This document shows, in pieces, positions 16,071 to 24,829 of a stretch of DNA of 64,000 nt. The position numbers and the translations under genes were made by a program. Numbering within the stretch: position 1 is the stretch's first letter; each line of letters opens with the position of its first letter. Source of the stretch: ZC4RG30 sp046347045 (GTDB lineage: Bacteria > Pseudomonadota > Gammaproteobacteria > Steroidobacterales > Steroidobacteraceae); contig JAXMGX010000014.1 in assembly GCA_046347045.1 (NCBI GenBank), positions 1 to 64,000 on the forward strand. The letters are read 5' to 3'. A model generated the notes under the pieces. It saw only the letters and a list, made by a program, of their open reading frames with translations, was not told where the DNA came from and did no database searches.

Positions 16071-18776
16071 ATGGTTTCATTCCAGCAGGCGTCGCTCGAG
16101 GATGAAGACACCGCCACCAGCATGGAAATGCCGCCGTGGCCGCTGCTCGACCGGCTGCCGCAGCGGCTGGTGGAATCGGGCTGGTCGCGCGAATCCTGCC
16201 GCGCGCTGATCGATGCCGCGCAGGAGGAACTGAAGACCCGCTTCCTCGCCGAGGAAAGCGTCGAGGTGCTGGTGCGCGCCCGCGCGCTGTTCATCGACAC
16301 GCTGCTGCGAGCGCTGTGGGGCCATCTGCTGGAACCTTCGCTGGGCGAGCGCATGGCGCTGCTGGCGGTGGGCGGCTATGGCCGCGGCGAACTGCACCCC
16401 TACTCCGATGTCGACATCCTGATCCTGGTACCGGGCGACGTGCCACTGGCCGCGGGCGAGCGTGCGCAGGTGGAGGGCTTCATCACCTTCCTGTGGGACA
16501 TTGGCCTCGAAGTGGGCAACAGCGTGCGCACCGCCGCCGAATGCGCCGAGCAGAGCGCCGCGGATGTGGGCGTGATGACCACACTGCTGGAGGCGCGGCT
16601 CCTGGTGGGCAATGCAGGGCTGGCGCAGGACATGCGCGACGCGCTGGCGCCGTCGAAGGTGTGGCCCTCGCACAAGTTCTTCGAGGCGAAGCTCGCCGAA
16701 CAGCGCGAGCGGCACCTGAAGGCCAACGACACTGCCTACAACCTCGAGCCCAATGTGAAGAACGGGCCCGGCGGCCTGCGCGATCTGCAGACCATCGGCT
16801 GGGTGGCGAAGCGGCACTTCGGCGCCGACAGCCTCGACGAGCTGGTGCAGAAGGGATTCCTGACGCCGGCCGAGCTGCGCAAGCTGAAGCAGGCGCAGGC
16901 CTTCCTGTGGAAGACGCGCTTCGGCCTGCACGTGCTCACCGGCCGGCACGAGGACCGGCTGCTGTTCGATCACCAGATCAGGCTGGCGCAGACCTTCGGT
17001 TACGAGGACGCCAGCTACACGCTGGCGGTGGAGCAGCTCATGCAGCGCTACTACCGCACGGCGCTGGATGTGAGCTTCCTGAACGAACTGCTGCTGCAGG
17101 CCTTCCGCGACGCCATCCTGCCCGGCGACACGCCGCCGCAGGCGATCAACGCGCGCTTCCAGATCCGCAACGAGTATCTGGAGACCACCAGTCCGGACAT
17201 GTTCTCGCGCTACCCGTCGGCGCTGCTGGAACTGTTCGTGCTGCTGCAACAGCATCCGGAGGTGCGCGGCGTCAGTGCCAACACCATGCGCGCGGTGGCG
17301 CGGCATCTGTGGCTGATCGACGAGGAGTTCCGGCAGAACCCGCGCCATCACCGGCTGTTCCTCGAGATCCTGCGCGCACCGGTGGGCGTGACGCACGAGC
17401 TGCGCCGCATGAACACCTATGGCGTGCTTGGCCGCTACATTCCCGCCTTCGGCCGCATCGTCGGCCGCATGCAGTACGACCTGTTCCACGCGTATACCGT
17501 GGATGCGCACACGCTGTTCGTGGTGAGCAATCTGCGCCGGCTGGCGATGCCGAAGTTCGATCACGAGCTGCCGAAGCTGTCGAGCATCATGCAGCACCTG
17601 CCCAAGCCGGAGATCATCTATCTGGCGGCGCTGTTCCACGACATCGCAAAGGGCCGCGGCGGCGACCACTCCGATCTGGGTTCGGTGGATGCCGAGGCCT
17701 TCTGCCTGGAACAGGGCCTCTCGCCCTACGACGCGCGCCTGGTTGCCTGGCTGGTGCGCCAGCACCTGACGCTGTCCGTCACTGCGCAGAAGAAGGACAT
17801 CGGCGATCCGGCAGTGGTCAACGAATTCGCGCAGCTCGTGGGTGACGAGGTGCGCCTCGATTACCTCTACCTGCTCACCTGCGCGGACGTGCGCGGCACC
17901 AATCCCAAGCTGTGGAACTCGTGGAAGGCCTCGCTGTTCCAGGAGTTCTACGAGAGCGTGCGCGCCGCGCTGCGCCGCGGCCTCGAGAAACCCATCGACG
18001 AGGAACAGCTGATCGCCGAAAACAAGGAGGCGGCGCGCGCGCTGCTGGCACCGCAGAAGCTCGGCGCCGCCGACATCGAGCGCGCCTGGGCGCCGCTGTC
18101 GGCCGCCTACTTCCTGCGGCACTCTCCCGAGGAGATCGCCTGGTTCACGCAGCTGGCAGCCACGCGCGAAGGTGGCGTGGACGAACCGCTGGTGGCCGTG
18201 CAACCCCACAGCCAGCGCGGCACCACGGCGGTGCTGATCTATGCGCCGCACCGCCGGCATGGATTCGCCCGCGCCACCGCGGTGCTCGACCAGCTCGGGC
18301 TCACCATCGTCGATGCGCGCATCACGCCTGCGTCCAATGGCTTCAGCCTCGACCTGTACCATGTGCTCGAAGACAACGGCGCGCCGATCACCGACACGGA
18401 GCGGGTCGAGGAGATGCAGCAGTCGCTGTGGAATTCGCTGCGGCGGCCCGAGGAGTCGCCGCTGGGCGTGTCGCGCCGCGCGCCGCGGCAGGTGCGCATG
18501 TTCAACACGCCCACCCGCGTCACCATCACCTGCGATGCGCGCAACAACCGCTCCGCGGTGGAACTGGTGGCCGGCGACCGCCCGGGGTTGCTGTGCGACG
18601 TGGGCAAGGTGCTGTGGGAAGAGCGGCTCGATCTGCTGGGCGCGCGCGTCAGCACCATCGGCGAGCGCGCCGAGGACGTGTTCTATGTCACCGACCTGCA
18701 GCAGCAGCCGCTGAGCGATGCGGCGGCCGCGCAGCTTCAGGCACGGCTGACCACCGCGCTGACGCGCGCGAGCTGA
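16071..18776 (+). CDS. glnD: Bifunctional [protein-PII] uridylyltransferase/uridylyl-removing enzyme
   Basis: Primary nitrogen sensor: uridylylates PII proteins when glutamine is low and deuridylylates them when it is high. The 901-residue protein has all family parts: a nucleotidyltransferase domain with GGYGRGELHPYSDVDILIL (about residues 103-121), a GlnD helical domain (NLEPNVKNGPGGLRDLQTIG), an HD domain with ALFHDIAKGRGGDHSDLG (about 522-539), and two C-terminal ACT domains for glutamine sensing (from about 720; second contains VELVAGDRPGLLCDVGKVL). No PII gene is in the window. The equally long open frame on the opposite strand is a codon-bias shadow. Confidence 0.97.
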   Translation: MVSFQQASLEDEDTATSMEMPPWPLLDRLPQRLVESGWSRESCRALIDAAQEELKTRFLAEESVEVLVRARALFIDTLLRALWGHLLEPSLGERMALLAVGGYGRGELHPYSDVDILILVPGDVPLAAGERAQVEGFITFLWDIGLEVGNSVRTAAECAEQSAADVGVMTTLLEARLLVGNAGLAQDMRDALAPSKVWPSHKFFEAKLAEQRERHLKANDTAYNLEPNVKNGPGGLRDLQTIGWVAKRHFGADSLDELVQKGFLTPAELRKLKQAQAFLWKTRFGLHVLTGRHEDRLLFDHQIRLAQTFGYEDASYTLAVEQLMQRYYRTALDVSFLNELLLQAFRDAILPGDTPPQAINARFQIRNEYLETTSPDMFSRYPSALLELFVLLQQHPEVRGVSANTMRAVARHLWLIDEEFRQNPRHHRLFLEILRAPVGVTHELRRMNTYGVLGRYIPAFGRIVGRMQYDLFHAYTVDAHTLFVVSNLRRLAMPKFDHELPKLSSIMQHLPKPEIIYLAALFHDIAKGRGGDHSDLGSVDAEAFCLEQGLSPYDARLVAWLVRQHLTLSVTAQKKDIGDPAVVNEFAQLVGDEVRLDYLYLLTCADVRGTNPKLWNSWKASLFQEFYESVRAALRRGLEKPIDEEQLIAENKEAARALLAPQKLGAADIERAWAPLSAAYFLRHSPEEIAWFTQLAATREGGVDEPLVAVQPHSQRGTTAVLIYAPHRRHGFARATAVLDQLGLTIVDARITPASNGFSLDLYHVLEDNGAPITDTERVEEMQQSLWNSLRRPEESPLGVSRRAPRQVRMFNTPTRVTITCDARNNRSAVELVAGDRPGLLCDVGKVLWEERLDLLGARVSTIGERAEDVFYVTDLQQQPLSDAAAAQLQARLTTALTRAS

Positions 18777-18780
18777 AGCC

Positions 18781-19995
18781 ATGTCGTCGATGAATCCCGG
18801 CTTCCGGCACCTGTCGGCCTATCCCTTCGAACGCCTGGCTGAATTGAAGCAGGGGCTGGTTCCGCCGGCGCATCTGTCGCACATACCGCTGTCCATCGGC
18901 GAGCCAAAACATGCCCCGCCGGGCTTCGTGATCGACACCTTGCGGGCGAACCTTGCGGACCTGGGCTCGTACCCGGCCACGCGCGGCCTGCCTGAACTGC
19001 GCGCGGCAGCGGCCGCCTGGGCCATGCGCCGCTTCGGCCTTGCAGCGGTGGATGGCGCGACGCAGGTGCTGCCGGTGACCGGCACGCGCGAGGCGCTGTT
19101 CGCCTTCGTGCAGGCGGTGGTGGATGCGCGTCGCGGCGGTGAAGCGCCGCTGGTGCTGATGCCCAATCCCTGCTACCAGATCTACGAGGGCGCGGCGCTG
19201 CTGGCCGGCGCCGAGCCGTATTTCCTGAACACCACGCAGGACAACGGTTTCCTGCCCGACCTCGAGGCCGTGCCCGCCGAGGTTTGGCAGCGCTGCCAGC
19301 TGCTGTTCCTGTGCAGCCCCGCCAATCCCGTCGGCGCCGTGATGGACCTCGCCTACCTGCGTCATGCGCTGGAGCTGGCCGAGCGGCATGATTTCATCAT
19401 TGCCTCCGACGAGTGCTATGCCGATCTGTTCGACGACGAGGCCTCGCCCCCGCCGTCACTGCTCACCGCGGCCCAGGCCATGGGCAACACGGCTTACCGC
19501 CGCTGCATGAGCTTTCACTCGCTGTCCAAGCGTTCGAGCCTGCCCGGCCTGCGTTCCGGCGTCGTCGCAGGCGATGCGGCGCTGATCGCGCCCTTCCTGC
19601 TGTATCGCACCTATCATGGCTGCGCCATGCCCATCCCCACCCAACGCGCCAGCATCGCGGCCTGGAGCGATGACGAGCACGTGCGCGTGAATCGCGCGCT
19701 GTACCGGCGCAAGTTCGACCGCGTGCTGCCGGTGCTGCAGCCGGTGATCGAGACGCTGCGGCCCGCCGGCGGGTTCTACCTGTGGCTGAAGGTGGGCGGT
19801 GACGATACGGCCTTCACGGCCGGACTCTTCGCGACACAGAACGTGACCGTGGTGCCGGGCAGTTACCTCGCCCGCAACGCACATGGCGGCAATCCGGGCG
19901 CAGGCTATGTGCGCATCTCGCTCGTTGCGCCCGAAGAGGAATGCGTGCAGGCTGCCGCGCGCATCCGCGAATTCATTCTTGCACGTGACAACTGA
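18781..19995 (+). CDS. dapC: N-succinyldiaminopimelate aminotransferase
   Basis: PLP-dependent class I/II aminotransferase converting N-succinyl-2-amino-6-ketopimelate to N-succinyl-LL-diaminopimelate. The 404-residue product shows GEPKHAPPGFV, YPATRGLPELRAA, NPCYQIYEGAALLAGAEPYF, SPANPVGAV, DECYADLF and SFHSLSKRSSLPGLRSG, in which the Lys binds PLP. Assignment to DapC rather than a general aminotransferase follows from the family pattern and from dapD 6 nt downstream. The start could also be the ATG three codons later. Confidence 0.92.
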   Translation: MSSMNPGFRHLSAYPFERLAELKQGLVPPAHLSHIPLSIGEPKHAPPGFVIDTLRANLADLGSYPATRGLPELRAAAAAWAMRRFGLAAVDGATQVLPVTGTREALFAFVQAVVDARRGGEAPLVLMPNPCYQIYEGAALLAGAEPYFLNTTQDNGFLPDLEAVPAEVWQRCQLLFLCSPANPVGAVMDLAYLRHALELAERHDFIIASDECYADLFDDEASPPPSLLTAAQAMGNTAYRRCMSFHSLSKRSSLPGLRSGVVAGDAALIAPFLLYRTYHGCAMPIPTQRASIAAWSDDEHVRVNRALYRRKFDRVLPVLQPVIETLRPAGGFYLWLKVGGDDTAFTAGLFATQNVTVVPGSYLARNAHGGNPGAGYVRISLVAPEEECVQAAARIREFILARDN

Positions 19996-20001
19996 ACCAT
20001 C

Positions 20002-20826
20002 ATGACTGACACCCTGCGACGGACCATCGAGGCCGCCTTCGAAAGGCGCGCCGACATCAACCCCTCCAACTGCGACCGCTCGCTGCGCGACGCCATCGAG
20101 GAATGCATCGGCCTGCTCGATTCAGGCCGCGCGCGCGTGGCCGAGAAACAGGGCGATCGCTGGGTGGTGCACGAATGGCTGAAGAAGGCCGTGCTGTTGT
20201 CGTTCCGCGCCAATGACAACCAGCTCATCGATGCCGGCGCCGTGCGCTACTACGACAAGGTGGCGCTGAAGTTCGCCGATCAGAATGCCACGCAGCTCAA
20301 GGCGGGCGGCGTGCGCGTGGTGCCGCCGGCCACGGCGCGCCGCGGCGCCTACATCGCGCCGAACGTGGTGCTGATGCCCTCCTACGTGAACATCGGCGCC
20401 TACGTGGACAGCGGCACCATGGTGGATACCTGGGCCACGGTGGGCTCCTGCGCGCAGATCGGCCGGAACGTGCACCTGTCGGGCGGCGTGGGCATCGGGG
20501 GCGTACTCGAGCCGCTGCAGGCCTCGCCCACCATCATCGAGGACGACTGCTTCATCGGCGCGCGCTCCGAGGTGGTGGAAGGCGTGATCGTCGGCGAGGG
20601 TTCGGTGCTGGCCATGGGCGTGTTCATCAGCCAGAGCACGCGCATCTACGACCGCGCCACCGGCGAGATCAGCTACGGCCGCGTGCCGCCCGGATCGGTG
20701 GTGGTGCCGGGCTCGCTGCCTTCGGCCGATGGCAAGTACAGCCTGGCCTGCGCCATCATCGTGAAGCGCGTGGATGCGAAGACCCGCGCCAAGACCTCGA
20801 TCAACGAGCTGCTGCGCTCCGACTGA
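20002..20826 (+). CDS. dapD: Tetrahydrodipicolinate N-succinyltransferase
   Basis: Succinyl-CoA-dependent step of the succinylase route to lysine and meso-diaminopimelate. The 274-residue product has an N-terminal helical domain and a hexapeptide-repeat beta-helix. Signatures include APNVVLMPSYVNIGAYVDSG, TMVDTWATVGSCAQIG, NVHLSGGVGIGGVLEP and DDCFIGARSEVVEGVIVGEG. The last 26 bp overlap the 3' end of the convergent lipoprotein gene. With dapC and dapE in the window, three steps of one pathway are present. Confidence 0.97.
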   Translation: MTDTLRRTIEAAFERRADINPSNCDRSLRDAIEECIGLLDSGRARVAEKQGDRWVVHEWLKKAVLLSFRANDNQLIDAGAVRYYDKVALKFADQNATQLKAGGVRVVPPATARRGAYIAPNVVLMPSYVNIGAYVDSGTMVDTWATVGSCAQIGRNVHLSGGVGIGGVLEPLQASPTIIEDDCFIGARSEVVEGVIVGEGSVLAMGVFISQSTRIYDRATGEISYGRVPPGSVVVPGSLPSADGKYSLACAIIVKRVDAKTRAKTSINELLRSD

Positions 20827-21991
20827 CGCCGGGCGTCGGCCAGATCTTCAGCAGCACGCGGGAAGTGGCGCTGGCGGGATCCCCGCGCATTCCATTCCAC
20901 GCCAGCAGCAGCCCCGCGGGGGATGATGCCAGCGAGGGAATGCCGGCCGATCCCCACCCGTCGACGGGCGAGGCCTTCGCCCGCGGCCTGCAATCTGCAT
21001 CAAAGGCCTGGTGCATCACCAGGCCGCGGGGACCGCGGGACTCAACCCAGGCCAGCTCGAAACCCGAACCGTTCCAGGCCGCGTAGGCACCCGTGGAAGC
21101 ACCCGCGGTGTGCGTCACGCGCTGCGCGCCCGTGGCATCGATGGCCTGCTGCGCGACCGGCAAACCCTCCGGGCCCAGCTTGCCGCAGCGCAGGTAGACC
21201 TCGTCGGCCCCGTCCCGCGAATCCACCCAGGTGATGGCAAAGCGTCCGCCACCGATCGCGATATCCGGAAACATGGAAGTCTGTCCGTCATCGACGCTGG
21301 CGAACCTTGCGATATGCGCGGCGCCGGCGGCTATCCATTCGAGTTCCTTCGCCCTGCCCGCTTCGGTGTCGAAGACCACATGCATCGAACCATCGGGACC
21401 GATGGCCGCGTTCAGGTTCCAGGTTGCGCGGCCGGCGGGGAACAGGTCCCGCGGCGGGGACAACCAGCCGCCCATTGCGTCCAGCTTCGCGCTGCGCAGC
21501 ATGGGCGGTTCGTCGCCGCGCTGCTCCAGCCAGGCCACGTGCACGACATTTCCGGCAACGCGCACGACGGGAATGCGGCCACGGACATCTTCGCCCGAAA
21601 GCCGCCTTTGCCAGATCCTGCGTCCGGAGAGATCGAATCGCCCGACTTGAACGAACTGGCGCGGGGCGACAGCCGTTGGCGCTTGCTCCTGTTCGTACCA
21701 GGCGACCAGTGCATCGCCATCGATGTCCTGCAGCGAAGGTTCGAACGCATCCTTCGAGGCATCGGTCAGGCGGACCGCAGGCCCCTGCCAACGCCCCTGC
21801 ATATCCGCCCGCCGCAGGTAGATCGCCTCGTGCCCGAGCTTTCCGCCGTACCACGCCACGACGGGACGACCGCCCACCCAGGCGGCGCTGACTTCAAAGG
21901 CGCGCTCGTTCGCGGAATCCGACAGTCGCACGCAGGCGCACAGCGTCGCGACCACGGCCAGGGCGAGGGCACGCGCCATTCGCCGCCCCAT
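20801..21991 (-). CDS. Predicted beta-propeller lipoprotein of unknown function
   Basis: Not recognised as a named family. The 396-residue product begins with a lipoprotein signal peptide (MARALALAVVATLCAC, lipobox-like TLCAC), so it is probably membrane-anchored. The mature part contains about seven similar units of roughly 45-55 residues, each with a hydrophobic strand ending in W (or F) then a polar turn: VVAWYGGKLGHEAIYLRR, LVAWYEQEQ, VHVAWLEQRGDEP, MHVVFDTEAG, FAITWVDSRDGADEVYLR, FELAWVESRGPR and LLLAWNGMRGD. That pattern suggests a seven-bladed beta-propeller. It starts 2 nt after the BtuB-like receptor, so the two are probably co-translated. Its last 26 bp overlap the end of dapD on the other strand. 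Confidence 0.75.
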   Translation of the reverse strand: MGRRMARALALAVVATLCACVRLSDSANERAFEVSAAWVGGRPVVAWYGGKLGHEAIYLRRADMQGRWQGPAVRLTDASKDAFEPSLQDIDGDALVAWYEQEQAPTAVAPRQFVQVGRFDLSGRRIWQRRLSGEDVRGRIPVVRVAGNVVHVAWLEQRGDEPPMLRSAKLDAMGGWLSPPRDLFPAGRATWNLNAAIGPDGSMHVVFDTEAGRAKELEWIAAGAAHIARFASVDDGQTSMFPDIAIGGGRFAITWVDSRDGADEVYLRCGKLGPEGLPVAQQAIDATGAQRVTHTAGASTGAYAAWNGSGFELAWVESRGPRGLVMHQAFDADCRPRAKASPVDGWGSAGIPSLASSPAGLLLAWNGMRGDPASATSRVLLKIWPTPGVSRSAAAR

Positions 21992-21993
21992 GG

Positions 21994-23925
21994 TCAGAAG
22001 CGCCGGTTCACCGACAGGTAGGCGGCGCGACCGGGCGCGCCGTACAGGTGCACGGTTTCATACCGTCGGTCGAACAGGTTCTCGATGCGGCCTGCCACCT
22101 GCCACTGTTCGTTGCGCTGCCACGCGATGCGCAGGTCGACCAGCGTGTAGGGACGCAGCGATATCCGCGCGGGCGGAAACACGTCGAAGTCGTTCTCCGG
22201 GCTGGACGATACATGTCGCAATGCCGCGGTGGCAGTCAGCCCGGCCACGGGATGGACATTCACAGCGGCGTTGGCCACGTCTTTCGGCCGCCGCAGCAGC
22301 TGCATTCCGAAGGATGCGGAGCCCGGGGAACGGTCGCGCGACCGGGCATGGGTGTAGTTGGCCGAGAGGTCCAGCATCGGGGAGATCATCACCACCGACT
22401 TCAGCTCCACGCCGTTGGCGCGCGCCAGCGCCGTGTTGTCGTAGTAACCGAATGGCTGATGACCGGGCGCGGAGCAGAGGGTGTTGCCCGGATCGGGACA
22501 ATCCAGAAAGGAGATGAGCTGGCGCGTGGTGCGCTCGAAGTAGACCGCCGACAGGCGCAGGCGGCCATCCTGCCAGTGCTGCTCGATGCCGGCGTCCCAG
22601 CTCCGGGCCGTTTCCGGTGCAAGGCCGGGGTTGCCGTAGCCGCTGTAGAGCTGGTACAGCGTGGGCGCCTTGAATCCCTGGCCCCAGCTCGCGCGCAGCA
22701 CCGTGTCGGGGCCGGCCTGCCAGGCAGCGGCGAACTGCAGGCTGCCATGCGTGCCGAAGGAATCATGGTCATCGCGGCGATACCCGCCCGTCAGCGTGAG
22801 CCCGCGCACCGGCTCGGCCTGCAACTGCAGGTAGGCGCTGTCGAGGCGCGCATCCGCCGACAGCGGGTCGATGTCGTTGTGCATGCGCGAGCGCTCGTGC
22901 TGCAGTCCGAACACCGCACTGTAGCCGGGCGCCACCTGCCAGCTGCCCTGGTATTCGGCACGCTCGTTCTCGCCGCGATAGCGGCCGAAGGAGGAAACGG
23001 CACCGAAGGCCCCGCTGTATTCATCCCGGTCGGTATGCGTCGCCTGGAACGCGAGGCGATGCCGCAGGCTCGACCCGGGCGAACCCAGCTCGATGCCGGC
23101 GTAGCCCACGAACTGGCGCTTGTCGGCGTAGTCGCCGGCATCGGCGAACACGTAATTGGGTGGTGGATAGCCGTCCGTCTCCACGCGGCTGCGCGCGTAG
23201 TAGCCCCGCACATCGATTCTCGCGGCGGGACCCAGCTCGTAACCCATGCGACCCGCCAGCGAGGTGTTGCGGAAGGCATCGCGCTCGTTGCCCGCGCCGA
23301 ACGTGGAGATGCCATCGGTGCGATACCAGGATCCGGCCAACCGGCCGGTGGCGCTGCCCGCCCGGCCGCCGAAGGCCGCCTTCAGCAGCGTGCTGTCCAG
23401 CGATCCATACTCGGCCTGGACGCTGCCACCGGCCGTCTCGCCGCCCTCGGCCGTGACGATGTTGATCACGCCGCCGATGGCCTGGCTGCCGTACAGCGTG
23501 GACTGGGCGCCCCGCAGCACCTCGATGCGGCTGATGTCGCCGACCATCAGGTTGCCGAAGTCGAAACCGCCGCCGGTCGACGCGGGATCATTGATCTGCA
23601 CGCCGTCGATGAGGACCAGCGTGTGATCGCCTTCCGCGCCGCGGATGCGCAGGGCCGTGAGCGCGCCGGGTCCGCCACTGCGCGTCACGCCGATGCCCGG
23701 CTGGCTCGCGAGCAGGTCGGACACCACGATGGCCTGGCTGGCTTCGATCTCGCGCTGGTCGATGACCTCGACCGTGTTGCCCACCTTGGTGGCCGGCACG
23801 GGCAGGCGCGTCGCGACGACCACGACTTCGTCCAGCGATCCATCCGAGGCCGAGGCGGGCGCGGCGGCGAGGCAAAGCAGGCTTGTGATGCCGCCGAGGC
23901 AGCAACAGGTGATACGGGGATTCAT
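21994..23925 (-). CDS. TonB-dependent outer-membrane receptor, BtuB-like
   Basis: Outer-membrane active transporter. The 643-residue product has a signal peptide ending APASAS, a TonB-box/plug start LDEVVVVATRLPVPATKVGN, plug signatures LIDGVQINDPAS and EVLRGAQSTLYGSQAIGGVI, and a barrel with GQGFKAPTLYQLYSGYGNP and the closing NLFDRRYETVHLYGAPGR, ending in Phe. Plug and barrel resemble the vitamin B12 receptor BtuB, but the substrate cannot be proven from sequence. No cobalamin riboswitch fits in the 51 bp upstream. It lies directly behind pstB on the same strand, so phosphate-dependent expression by read-through is possible. Confidence 0.88.
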   Translation of the reverse strand: MNPRITCCCLGGITSLLCLAAAPASASDGSLDEVVVVATRLPVPATKVGNTVEVIDQREIEASQAIVVSDLLASQPGIGVTRSGGPGALTALRIRGAEGDHTLVLIDGVQINDPASTGGGFDFGNLMVGDISRIEVLRGAQSTLYGSQAIGGVINIVTAEGGETAGGSVQAEYGSLDSTLLKAAFGGRAGSATGRLAGSWYRTDGISTFGAGNERDAFRNTSLAGRMGYELGPAARIDVRGYYARSRVETDGYPPPNYVFADAGDYADKRQFVGYAGIELGSPGSSLRHRLAFQATHTDRDEYSGAFGAVSSFGRYRGENERAEYQGSWQVAPGYSAVFGLQHERSRMHNDIDPLSADARLDSAYLQLQAEPVRGLTLTGGYRRDDHDSFGTHGSLQFAAAWQAGPDTVLRASWGQGFKAPTLYQLYSGYGNPGLAPETARSWDAGIEQHWQDGRLRLSAVYFERTTRQLISFLDCPDPGNTLCSAPGHQPFGYYDNTALARANGVELKSVVMISPMLDLSANYTHARSRDRSPGSASFGMQLLRRPKDVANAAVNVHPVAGLTATAALRHVSSSPENDFDVFPPARISLRPYTLVDLRIAWQRNEQWQVAGRIENLFDRRYETVHLYGAPGRAAYLSVNRRF

Positions 23926-23976
23926 GGGCGGCGAACTATACCCAAGCCGGCGTTGCGCCGCCGCCCCGCGTGCGCC

Positions 23977-24813
23977 CTAGCCGAACCGCCCCGTGATGTA
24001 GTCTTCCGTGAGCTTGTGGCGCGGGTTGGTGAACACACGGTCGGTCTCCCCCACCTCGATCAGATCGCCGAGGTGGAAGTACGCCGTGCGCTGCGACACC
24101 CGCGCCGCCTGCTGCATCGAATGCGTGACGATGACGATGGCGTAGCTGGCGCGCAGCTCGTCGATCAGATCCTCGATGCGCGCGGTGGCGATGGGGTCGA
24201 GCGCCGAACAGGGCTCGTCCATCAGGATGACTTCCGGATTCACGGCGATGGTGCGCGCGATGCACAGGCGCTGCTGCTGACCGCCCGACAGGCTGGTGCC
24301 GGGGCTGGCGAGGCGATCCTTGACTTCCTCCCACAGACCGGCGCGCTGCAGGCTGCTGGTGACGATCTCATCCAGCTCCACGCGGTTGGCCGCCAGACCA
24401 TGAATGCGCGGCCCGTACGCCACGTTCTCGTAGATGGACTTCGGAAAGGGGTTGGGCTTCTGGAACACCATGCCCACGCGGGCACGAAGCTGCACCACGT
24501 CCTGGCGCCTGTCGTAGATGTCCTGCCCGTCGAGCACGATGCTGCCGGTGAAGCGCGCGCCATCGATGGTGTCGTTCATGCGGTTTATGCAGCGCAGGAA
24601 GGTGGACTTGCCGCAGCCCGAAGGGCCGATCATCGCCAGCACCTGGTTGCGCGCGATGTCGACGTTCACGCCGCGGATGGCATGCTTGTCGCCGTAGTAC
24701 ACGTTCACGTCGCGCGCGCAGATCAGCGGCTCGTCGGCGGTGACGCGACCGACGGTCTTGATCCCCTCCGGCACGGGCAGCGAAGTCACGGGAACCTGCG
24801 GAACTGCCGACAT
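23977..24813 (-). CDS. pstB: Phosphate ABC transporter ATP-binding protein
   Basis: Energises the high-affinity phosphate importer PstSCAB on the cytoplasmic side and, with PhoU, signals to PhoR. The 278-residue product shows Walker A MIGPSGCGKSTFLRCINRMN, the Q-loop MVFQKPNPFPKSIYENVAYG (typical of PstB), signature SLSGGQQQRLCIARTIA, Walker B VILMDEPCSALDP and switch His IVTHSMQQAARVS. The N-terminal 25 residues are an additional variable tail. It follows pstA by 16 nt. Confidence 0.97.
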   Translation of the reverse strand: MSAVPQVPVTSLPVPEGIKTVGRVTADEPLICARDVNVYYGDKHAIRGVNVDIARNQVLAMIGPSGCGKSTFLRCINRMNDTIDGARFTGSIVLDGQDIYDRRQDVVQLRARVGMVFQKPNPFPKSIYENVAYGPRIHGLAANRVELDEIVTSSLQRAGLWEEVKDRLASPGTSLSGGQQQRLCIARTIAVNPEVILMDEPCSALDPIATARIEDLIDELRASYAIVIVTHSMQQAARVSQRTAYFHLGDLIEVGETDRVFTNPRHKLTEDYITGRFG

Positions 24814-24829
24814 CTGGACTCCTTGAAAA

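Noticed and set aside
16077..18782. 901-codon open frame antisense to glnD
   Set aside because: It mirrors glnD almost base for base; in G+C-rich DNA the opposite strand of a real gene often stays open. Its translation is Arg/His/Gln-rich and has no recognisable motif.
23951..23975. G+C-rich hairpin between pstB and the receptor gene as terminator
   Set aside because: The stem is short and irregular and lacks a T-run, so it cannot be told from background composition.
23926..23976. Cobalamin riboswitch upstream of the BtuB-like gene
   Set aside because: Only 51 bp separate it from pstB, too short for a cobalamin riboswitch, and no B12-box-like sequence was found.
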